DNA from: Rhodosorus marinus
Lineage: Eukaryota > Rhodophyta > Stylonematophyceae > Stylonematales > Stylonemataceae
Direction of reading: 5' to 3'
DNA length: 64,000 bases
NCBI GenBank assembly: GCA_029953675.1
Contig: JAMWBK010000001.1
Location: 2,021,001 to 2,085,000 of the forward strand
Made by a program: the position numbers and the translations under genes. Within the stretch, counting starts at the first letter, position 1. Every line of letters begins with the position of its first letter. Positions 54,601 through 64,000 of this stretch are shown piece by piece. The notes under the pieces were generated by a model. That model was not told the origin of the DNA. It was given only the letters and a program-made list of their open reading frames with translations, and ran no database searches.

Positions 54601-57600
54601 AAAAGATGTTGGAGACTGCACCCTCCGGACAATGGCATGTCCTGCGCCGTAAAGCGAGGCTAGATGAACATGGGGGACCAAGCCGAAATCGATCTATTCT
54701 CGTCAGGAACCGACGTGTGAACGGACCCAGCTGCGTAGCAGAACTAACTCAAGAGTTGGCCAATTCCAACTTCAAAGATTTTGCCTGTATTTGATGGAGA
54801 AGCAGTTTAAGTTGACGATCATGTCCACTTCCGCGTTGCGTTATAACCCAGGGTTGCAACGCACACAGGAACGTTAGAAACCAGTCGGAAATGGTAGGGC
54901 CCGACGCTACAGTGGCTGTATTAGTAGTCAGCAGTCAAGACGTCCCCAGTTCATTCAGCTGAACGTGCTTCTTCGCCCAGTACTTAAGACCACCACCCCT
55001 ACTGCGATGGAATAAACCAGCATGACCACCAACCCCCCCTACTCAACAAACTCAGGATTCTTCCACGGTTGGAGTTGGCGTCAACTATTCTAGCCTAGGA
55101 ATCTTGTCCCCATTTTCACGCTTGCTCGCTCGCTCGGATTAACCGTACCCCCCCCGTGGACGTCTTGATTCTTTCTAAAGTTCTGTTGGACAAGCGCGAG
55201 AGTCGTTCAAGCCAGGCTGATGCTCTTCGCAGCGAGCCCGCTGAGTCCGAGACCGAGACATGCCTGTTGCTCTTTATAACACGCGAAACGTCGAGAATCG
55301 AATGAAGGCTAACGACTGAAGGTACCCTCGCAACTACTCTGGGTGAAAGGGCAACTGAGCGATGCCGTTCCACAGCTTCTCCAATACGCGGTGGAATGAA
55401 GGAGCGAGTGGATCGCGCGTCCTTTCGCAGACTGAAGGGCGCGACCGTTCAGGGATCGTATCCAATATTCTTCAAATGGAATGAAAAGGTTTACTTTGTT
55501 ATGTTTTCCGGGTGACCGTTCGAGCAAACCATAGAATTCGACCCGGTTGTGTTGGCTTGTGTTTTTCTCGAGAACCTTTAGGACGCGAGCGCTGAGGAAG
55601 ATGAACGAATTCGAGGGGATCGATTTGGGCCTTGCCCAGAATCTTTTAATGGAGAGGTCTTGAAGCTAAACGTATCAAGTCCGTGACTTGCTCATGAGTT
55701 CAAACCTCCGTTGCTCTCGGAACGCTTTTGGGGCGCCTCTTCCTAGCTAGCAGGAGTTAGTGGTTGTGTTTAACAGCGTCTTGTGAGGACAGCGCACTCA
55801 TGAGCGATGACAGAATTGCGACTCGAGACTAGTCACCACTGAACGGTTCCACGTAGTGGTGGTGGGGAGTAGTCGCTGTTGTTATATCTTAAGCGTTGAG
55901 TAGGTCAGCAGTCTCCAACTCAATTCCTGCATTGCTCTGGGCCTTCAGTATTGGCTGCGGTTATGAAAGCGGCTGCCCGTATGGTCCATGCGCATTGCTG
56001 AAGATCTCGGAAATGGGGTCTGCCGTAAGCACAACAGACTTTAGAAACGGTGGTAGCCAGACATCCTGCCATAGGGCCAAAGCGTAGGTTGGAGTCTTTT
56101 CCTCACTAGCTTGACTCTTCTTCAAACAGTCTGTTGCCTTTCACGAGGACGCTCCTACGCATTGTCTTTTTTTGAGGCGCCATAGTGCAAACTAATACTT
56201 CCATTCAGTGGATTAGAACCTTTAGAGGTTGCTGGAAACGTGTTTCTGTCGACAAGCCGTGATGACGTTTAGGGATGGTTAGAATGTTCTCCTGCTACTT
56301 TTACATTGCAGCAACCCCGGACTAAAATAACCGCCGATCACTACTACAACGGCACTTCACAAGCTGTCCTCTACGGTTGCCTGTCCAACAATAAGTATTA
56401 CAGAATCGTGAATAACTGGGCTTCTATCCTTCTAAGCCTTTTTTCTAGAGTGCAAGACTCTGACAAATGCTCTTTGAACGACTTCAAACGTCTTGGCTGC
56501 TCCGTGCCTGTCCTTCGCAGCCAGAACCAAAGCTCTTTGTTCTGGTCCTTTTAAAGTCCATCCGAAAGGCATCCGATCGGGATGGGTCTCAGGATACTGA
56601 AAGAGAAGGGACGCTTTTGTTTCTGCTCGGGGGCGTCTTTCCATTCTTCACACTCGTTGCAGTCGCTCCGGTCAAAGATCTCATGTACCTGTTAAGGGCT
56701 TCAAAGTGACGTTCCTCAATGAGCGTATAGTCGGCCTAGTACGACAAAGTACGCCAGCGCATCGGTATGGTTTTCGAGACACCCAAAGAGCTTTCGCTTC
56801 TCCAACTGCGGGGAGTCTGAAAGGCTCGAGCGGATGTGAGTGCCCTTGTCTTCTTCCACAGCATGCTCGTCAGATGAAATTTTTGATAAGCCTGCCTGGT
56901 ACCACTTTGCTCTCGTGTGGAGGTGACTAAGTAGCAGAGTTCTCTGAAAAAAAAAAAAAAAGGTGGAGCGATGATTTCGGGCTTCTGGAGCTTTTCTCGC
57001 TTGGCTTCGAGGAGCTTCCAGATCTTCTCTAGCGTCGTCCAGATCCATTGAACCACTGGTCAATCTCGAGCGGGGCAGCGGCCACCATAGAATCAGAATG
57101 GACATTGATGTTCCTATCTATCAAGACAAAGAACCCGACCTAAGCAAAGAAAGATATACGCTTCTCATTCGTGAATTTCTTGGCCTGGAAGACAGTAACC
57201 GCGCCGCGCAAAGGATTCGTTTATGCTTTCTTTTTGCTGTCTAGATCTGTTTATCTATGAAAGCACTGCAGAGAAGGCTCAAAACCGTGGCCAGTATCTG
57301 TAGTGTTCGATTGGTCACTTTCAAAACGTTTTGTGGAGCTCTACAACTTGTTTCTGATGAGAAGTGCTATACTCCGACGTCAATGCCTGTCATAGAACAT
57401 TCACTAGCTTAGAAACCCATTCCCGGAAGCGCAAAGCCAGTCAACATATCTTGCTCAATATGACTGTGTCCGTTCAAGCTGCGAGACCCTTCCCGAAGAC
57501 CCATCCCCAGAGACCTTTACCTCCTTGACCGGTCGAATAAGCAGTGTTCTTTATGACGTTGGTTAACCCTTTGAGCGAAGAGGCTGGACCAGTTTTGGGC

Positions 57601-60600
57601 CAAAGTAAGCTGCCCTTGGTGTTTTCTTGGACAACTACCTCTGCCTTCCGCCGGACTGCTGTCTTTGCGTGAAGAAGGCTTTCGGAACGATCGGACGTTC
57701 GAGTGCTTCACAGAATAAGGTCAGTCCTGGGCGATCAGACCGCTCCACGAGCACACGACATGTCAATCTGGACTTTTATTCAGTTTGAAACAAGCCGACG
57801 AGAGTCCTGGTTCTAGCGGGATGAAAAACTGAGAGTAAGCGAAGGGTTTCCATCTCTGTCTGCCTGGGGCCTTTCGAGATTGATGTCGATGTTGGCCACT
57901 CTATGAACAAATTCAGCTTCCAGTGGACAATTTCTAGACGCTGGTTGGTCATCAACTGCTCGGGTGGTTAGTCTCCACTGTGGACAACGTTCGAACGGTC
58001 GCCGAAGGATGACCGCTCATAACTAATCGCGACGCTAGTCAATGAAATAAGCGTCTTTAGTTCACAAGTAGATTCATAGAAGTCCGTTTAAGCTCTCAAA
58101 CGTTTGAGTCAGTCGCAGCATACTCTCTAGGAGGTACTTTTCACTGTTCACCGCAACCCCACGGTGGTCTGCGTTGCGTGGCTTGCGAACAGTCCGCTAG
58201 GAGTAGCTGATGGACTGGGCCTCACAAACATGTGGAAAGAGGCACTTGGAAGTCAAAATATTCAGTTCCACACGAGATTTCTCACCAAAGGCCGCATAAG
58301 GTACCCTTCATAACTTTCACTTCCGAAGGTAGCACGGTCACATACCAGAATCCCAATCCCACAGCTGAACCCTTTCGGCCGACTCGGTTTTATGGATTTG
58401 TGCATGTTAAGACTATCATATGAGCTTCATTACCTGGACTCGGCCCACTCCATGTTCCTCCCTTCCCCCTACAAGAGACAGCGGCCTCAAACGCCAAACG
58501 TTTCTCAACGCCATTGTTTGAATCTCGGAACAACTTTCCGTGAGATTCAAGGGCTTGGCATAGCAATGCGCCTCTCTAACCAAGGGAACCAGAGAGCGCC
58601 AGCGGCTTAGGCGAAGGGTTCACTAGCTGACCGGAGCCATTCACTGGATGAAGAGGGAGTATTCGCATCGTTTGAGTGACTTGCGGCTTGAGCTAGAGCT
58701 GACAAGGAGACCGTTGTGGCGTCTGAGCAATGACGGTTGTGGACGCGCTTTTCCAATGTGCGGCAGTTGGGATAGGTGCTCCGCATTGTGCTGTGGAGGT
58801 ACTTGTCTTCGTATACGAGCGCTTATTTCTGGAAGGAGAATGATAACAAATCAAGTGACTTCTGTAAGCCTTGAGTAAAAACCCTTTCGGCTGGGCGGGC
58901 TCTGTACGAGATGAACTCATCACGTGGACTTGCTGGGACTAACTGGGAGAGCAGCTTCACGCTCATGGATGGCTCGAACTCGGCCCTTGCTGTTGTAGGA
59001 GGGCTTTGCTGACTGGCATGCTTCTAGCACTGTGTTCGAATAAGCATGATCGCTGTCGTGGTAGTTGACGTGTTTCGGTGGTTTTACAAACCTCATGAAG
59101 CTAGGGGCGATGTGATGGAATCTGCTTCTACTGAATGATCCGAACGGAACTGAACAGTTTAGTTCAGTTCAGCCTGAACTCTCCGCTACGTTAAAAAAAA
59201 AGGCTCCGACGGGGTATGGATTTTCAGCCAACGGCAGCGACCGACCGTTCGAGAAGCTGCCTAGGAAGCACTTCATCCCAAGTACTGGACTCGCGGAATA
59301 GTTGTTCAATGGGCGTCAGCGGATGCACCTAAACGGTGATTCCAAGCTCTGGACGTCAGTGATTATCGCGCATCAAGATTCCGGAACCAGTTGCTTCCGA
59401 CTAAAAACCTCGCGTTCGTTGTTTTATCTATGATTTGCTCTCCAGATGCGCGCTCGATCTTCAGCGTTCGAATTTGATGACGGACTTGCTCTACTGTGTT
59501 CTACAGAAACAGAACCGCAACAACGGACAGACATCTGTCCCCGGATTGGAAAGTGCGGATTACTAGGTGAAACTAATCAGCAGATATTGATTTGAACTGA
59601 GCCACATGTGGAGTTAGCAGAACTTGTCGTGTTCTCGTCGAAGCGAGAAGGAGGCGAATAGACGGGTCGCTGTCAGAGTCAGACACATCGTCCGTCGATA
59701 TGTAAAACACAGTCCGGCAGCGTTTCCTCAGGATAGAGTTTCGATCAACCGGAGCTCTCGTCGTGGATGAGCTACGGGGGTTGATAACGCCGATTGCTAT
59801 GCGCACATTATCGGATCTTGTGATTGATTCCGTGACCACTGCTTGTTCTTTTAAGGTCTAAAACAAGCGTCATCCTGACGCGGCCGTAGCGGACCTCGGC
59901 AAGCGTACTTCTATCCTCTATAGGGCGACACAAGCCATAAATAGTTCCATCCAAAAGTTCTTCTCTCTTTTACATGCTTGCCTTTGTTGTCCTGCTTGCT
60001 CATTTAGGGAAGACGAAGACGAAGGCTAGCAAACGAGAGAAGAGCATATCCATGGGTCTGTCCGATATGAGCCCAGCTTATGATGTCACTTCGATACATG
60101 GGCAAAACCGACATAAAAATACTAGAAACGAACGAACGGAAGCACCTCAGGATGGTCTGCAGGATATTTACGAGACCAATCCGAGCTGGACTTTTCGAGG
60201 TCACCAAAGCTCCCTACAGTGGAAAGCTGAATTCGTTGAGCCCTGCCCTCAACGAAGGTAACCGCATACCCTCGTTCTTTCTGTTGCCTTCTTAACTATA
60301 AATAGAGCCAAAAAAAAAAAATGTTTTGCGGATGTGTAGAGGACCCGTGAGTTCGGTGGGAACCGCAGACAGTGGCGCTAAAGAACGAAAAATAGAGCCT
60401 GTAAGCCTACAGAGCATGCTCATCATAGCACTAGTTTGCATATTAGTGTGAGCGATCACGTCGTCTGCTTCAGTGCAGCGGACTCGAACTTTTCAGTACA
60501 TGAATCTTGACTGGGCCCCGTCTTCGGGGTTTTTGGAACTGTGTTAAATCAGAAATATAAGGGACTTCGTTCCGCCCTCGTGCAGACAGTCGAAGCTACC

Positions 60601-63600
60601 ACTCAGAAGGGTTCTGGGTGTGTCCGTTCAGTTTTCTGGAGTTTCACCGCCCGAACCCTCGCGCGGCATCGAGTCAATGCTACTTCGCTTCCGTCAAACA
60701 ACTGCCAGATATATTTGCCGTTTTGAACTCGCAGCATTCGCTTCCTGACCGTTCAAAGACATGCAAATGTCCGTACAACCATCTCTTTCATGACGGAAGG
60801 AGCTCCGAATTTCCGTTCAGTGGCTAGTGTGCGGCTCGTGTGCACCACTTTGGCACAGGCATTTCCGGAGAGTATCAGGAGATGTTGTGACACCGCCAAG
60901 ACTCGATATGCGAGTACGGGTCAAATCCTCTGAAGGCCTTTTAGAACGTCTTTCTTGATAGTTTTGCTATCCACACGACTTCTCCTTGACTCTTCGTTCA
61001 TATCCTTGAGCTATATCCTCTCAGTCTTTCCGTTGGAAACTTTTCAAGGTGTTGAGTTTCAGTTCACTTTGTTTGAGAAGACGCTGGCGGGCTTTGTACC
61101 AAGGTTTGGACAAGACTGGCAATTGCCTCTCGGAAATGACCTTTGCCCGCTTCATTCAAGATGTCAGATGATTCATTGTGAACGTGGTCAGAGGCTTTTG
61201 GTCCCGTTCTAGTCCCATCGGAGTAGAGGAAACTGTCTCTAAAACCTGGAGATGCGTCCTTAACATGGAAAACACATTCAATTAGGCTCTTGAAGCCGGC
61301 CACGGAGATTACTTTAAGGCCCACTTTACTGTGAGGTTTGGTGTTTTGGTTCGTAAACCCACTGCCTGGGTTCAGAATAATGACGGAGACGAACCATTCT
61401 TGTTGGACATGGAATGGTGAACGAAAGGACGTAGTCGCCAACATCCGAAAAGCGCAGCCAAAGGGGAACGAACTCGAGGTGTTTAGGGCATGAAAAAGCC
61501 AGTTTTGGAAGCTTTGACCGGTAGCGCGTAGCGTTTTCTTCCACAGAATCCTCCCGGTATGCGTCCATGAAGACTACAGGTCTAAGTCTGTCAGATTCTC
61601 AGACAAGCAGTTTCGTCAAATCGTGTCGCTAAAATCGCAGCATTCGCCGTCTTTCAAACGGCCCGGCTTCACTGTGGCCTAATCTCTATACTTTCTGCAG
61701 CAGTGCTCCGTACGGGTGTTGCTAAACCGCATTAGAGGATCACGACCCAGTCAAAAAACAAAAGAACCCTCAGAGAGAGAGAGATAGATGGGGTCTTCAT
61801 CCCCAGGTGAGCGTAGGACGCTGAACGAACAAGGCAAGACAGGATTTTGGTTCGTACTAAGGTGGCTACTCCACGTGCGTATGGATGTCTAGACTTGGAG
61901 ACCTTCCTAAGGTACCTCTTCAAGTAGCTAAATTTTTTTTTCCGTCCACAAACCGGTGCCTGCCTTCTAGATAGTGAAGAAGTCCGCCCCGCCTGCACCA
62001 CTTGGCGTGATAGTATGCCTAGTAGAGGTAGTTGAAGCGCCCGTAGATCTGGGAATGGACAGGGCTGGTCTTCTTTGTTCGCTGGAACTGGTCGAACTGT
62101 GGAGCAGCCTTGGGTGTCAGACCCCAATTCCAGTCTTTTCTCGGTGGGTGTTACGAGTGAATGGATGGATAGACTTAAGGAGTGAATTGTCGTGGACGAC
62201 AGGAACGTATGCCCTTTCAAACTATCATTTTTGAAATGAAGAACTAATGGTGGAATTGATGCGTTTGGATGATGTGACCTTGCGTTTTGGAGACGGTTGC
62301 TGGACAAGCCAAGCCCATGGGCGCGTTCGGGACGGATTGCGGCGCCCCGGTTGTCGTTTTGAGGTCTCCCTGCGAGTTGTCAGGAACTTCTAATCTATCA
62401 GCCTGTAAGGTATATAGTAAACGTATGCATGGGTCCTGGTGGTTCATGTGTCTCCTTCTATCGCAAGAGAAGACATCCCACGGATGGGAATCTAAACCGT
62501 TGTCATACGGTTGCGCTGAATTGACGGCGACGTGTCTGTTGAGAAAGGACTAGTTTTCTCTCCAATAATCCTTGAAAGATTGTTTGAAAAGCATGCAGAG
62601 AACGGGAAAACTCTCAAGGCTTCCTTCACATGTCCTTGAGGGTGTTTTCACCAGTCAAACTCAAGAGCTCAATGTTGGGGGGAGGGCAGAACCACCCGTG
62701 CTTTGCGGGGGACGATTGGGGAAGACCGACTTCTAAAAAACGTATTAAGACTATTCTATTAGATGATGTTTAGTCATAGAAATCGTTTTGCAAGGACGGC
62801 CAGTAGCCCGTGTCCACAGGGCTCCCTGACAAAGCACAGATTTTAAACCCGAACGACTCTCCCGCCGCGGGGGTTCAAAATCGTTGGCCGACTCAGTTCA
62901 AAGGACTCTGGCTCATAATATGTCTATCTCTAGGCCATTTCACACCCGAAAACCTCTTCCGTTCTCCTTCTCAGACCCGAATGTCCGCACCGCTGACAGG
63001 CTGCAGGCTGCGGGAGTCTAGCTGAGCCAACAAATTTTGAATTCCGATTAAAAACCAATGTTTTCTTCGTTGGCCGGTGCGCTAGCGCGCAGTCCATTAC
63101 AGCGTTGCATTTTATCAAGGCAGAAGTGTCAGAGACGGAAAACTGCATTCTTCTGTTGTTGAATAGGAGGCTGAGTGGATCTGCAGTGCGACCTATTACG
63201 AGAAACCACCACTACGAACAGGTAACTCGTGGCAAAAGGGTTGGCGGTGGGGGTTCTCGTACGCTTCTCAGTGGCGCAGAGCCGCGTTATGGGCGGGCTG
63301 ACCAGCTGCAATGGAAACTAGGTAAATTTTTGTGAGGGAACGATTGGACTGTTCATGAAAACCCTTGAAGCTGTAAGCAACGTGGGTGTCGGCGGCTGTG
63401 ACGATGAAGCCCTAGTCCCAGCTTAGAATCGGATGGTTTGGGAGTGCCCTATGGCTACTGCCATAGGGCACTCCCAAACCATACTAAACAGGAAGACCGG
63501 CCATGAAAAAATCTTTTTAATTGATTCTGATGTTTTCAACTTGCAACGAGGTCGTTCGAAAGTCCTTGGACAATGTCATCCTGGATTCCTGCTTAAGGTA

Positions 63601-63715
63601 CTGAGTTTTCAGTCCAGGTCTAGCTGAGGTCAATCTGTACAGACACGTAGTTGACAAGACCCGAAATGCCTGGGAGATAAGCGCGATGAATAAAGCTTTC
63701 TCCGTTTAGTCTCGT
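54601..63715. other. Gene-poor region
   Basis: About 9.1 kb of GC-balanced DNA in which no protein or RNA gene could be supported on either strand. Open stretches (the longest is 191 codons at 61,732-62,307 minus) have no domain, no intron logic and biased Ser/Leu content. It contains A-runs (56,946-56,962; 60,308-60,320) and the hairpin at 63,433. It may be old repeat debris. Confidence 0.5.
63433..63482. repeat. Perfect 23-bp inverted repeat with 4-nt loop
   Basis: ATGGTTTGGGAGTGCCCTAT-GGC (63433-63455), loop TACT, then its exact reverse complement (63460-63482). Pairing stops at the ends. It has a hairpin-RNA or terminator-like shape, but no T-run follows. Confidence 0.97.
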
Positions 63716-64000
63716 TTAATCCGGAAGGACGCCCCTCAGATCGTAAATATAGTTCCTCTTGAGCTTCTCCATGCTGGCCTTGTAACGCTCGTTGAGGGTG
63801 GAGCTCTGTTCATTTGCCGCCAAGCTCTTCTGGTGCCTGGCAACAACACTCTTAAGTTTTCTCTGCCATTGTCGATACTTTCTGCATGGCCACCTCGAAA
63901 TTCCGACTTTTCGGATGAGCTTCTTCGTTATCGTTAATCCGACTCCGATCTCCGAGGCGAGCACCTCTCTCGTGAGCCCAAAGAGTGGACTGAGGTCGTT
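63716..64000 (-). CDS. RWP-RK domain transcription factor (partial)
   Basis: Enters from the right edge on the minus strand and ends at TAA-like stop position 63,716; the start is outside. The visible N-terminal part reads DLSPLFGLTREVLASEIGVG, then LTITKKLIRKVGISRWPCRK, which is the RWP-RK signature (family pattern: A..LGV..T.LKK.CR..GI.RWP.RK). The stretch after it (YRQWQRKLKSVVARHQKSLA, ERYKASMEKLKRN) is helical and basic. RWP-RK proteins are DNA-binding regulators of nitrogen response (NLP/NIN) or gamete and egg-cell identity (RKD, MID); with no PB1 or other domain visible, the subgroup cannot be assigned. The frame is open across the window edge. Confidence 0.85.
   Translation of the reverse strand, partial: NDLSPLFGLTREVLASEIGVGLTITKKLIRKVGISRWPCRKYRQWQRKLKSVVARHQKSLAANEQSSTLNERYKASMEKLKRNYIYDLRGVLPD

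Noticed and set aside
60840-60930. tRNA-like T-arm (GGGTCAAATCC)
   Set aside because: No matching acceptor stem, D-arm or anticodon stem could be paired around it; no tRNA gene was found in the window.
61732-62307. 191-codon minus-strand frame
   Set aside because: Ser/Leu/Arg-biased with no recognisable segment; its codons fit random open sequence in a gene-poor region.

Overview
The window looks like nuclear DNA of a photosynthetic eukaryote of the red plastid lineage, most likely a red alga. Three things point that way. A light-harvesting gene of the Lhcr type lies next to a thylakoid TPM-domain (Psb32-like) gene and plastid-targeted TrpE, PurN and cyclophilin genes. Protein genes are cut by many small spliceosomal introns (mostly 45-140 nt, GT-AG with one GC-AG). 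Several enzymes, especially PurM and PurN, resemble bacterial stand-alone forms. No species can be named from the sequence alone. All exon joins given here were worked out by eye from reading frame, splice-site dinucleotides and family conservation; none is backed by transcript data.

The left 0-23 kb is gene-dense: end of a TUP1-like WD40 protein; a mitochondrial-type PPR protein (10 exons); PurM (AIR synthetase); TrpE (anthranilate synthase component I, minus strand); a small unknown gene; an Lhcr antenna protein (minus); an intronless SDR (minus); a lumen-type cyclophilin (minus); an RG-rich disordered protein; an ICME-like alpha/beta hydrolase (minus); a SAE2/CtIP/COM1 DNA-end-resection protein; and a double zinc-ribbon protein (minus). 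A paralogue of the last, with the same exon plan, lies 5 kb further right (27.6-28.6 kb). From 23 to 34.7 kb the DNA is otherwise AT/homopolymer-rich with little coding signal. A second small gene island holds the TPM/Psb32-like protein (34.8-35.9 kb) and PurN (37.1-38.2 kb); the tRNA m5C methyltransferase TRM4/NSUN2 (12 exons) sits at 44.7-47.7 kb. An RWP-RK domain gene enters from the right edge on the minus strand.

The right half is dominated by mobile-element debris. A 2.9-kb Ty3/gypsy element (39,645-42,537) has two LTRs, a 5-bp target duplication and a polypurine tract, but its RT/RNase H region is gone and is replaced by an inverted second copy of gag, giving a ~370-bp near-perfect foldback between two LTRs. 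It inserted into a dispersed repeat whose unoccupied relative lies at 18.8-19.05 kb. A decayed non-LTR element with a reverse transcriptase and a C-terminal restriction-like endonuclease lies at about 50-53 kb (minus strand) and contains its own ~84-nt foldback. From 54.6 to 63.7 kb no convincing gene was found, but there is a perfect 23-bp hairpin at 63,433-63,482.

Functionally the genes are ordinary housekeeping and plastid genes rather than one operon-like system: purine synthesis (PurM, PurN), tryptophan synthesis (TrpE), thylakoid biogenesis (Lhcr, Psb32-like, cyclophilin), RNA modification/processing (TRM4, PPR), repair (COM1) and transcription (TUP1-like, RWP-RK). The most unusual object is the LTR element carrying a gag inverted repeat, which could be a natural source of double-stranded RNA against its own family.
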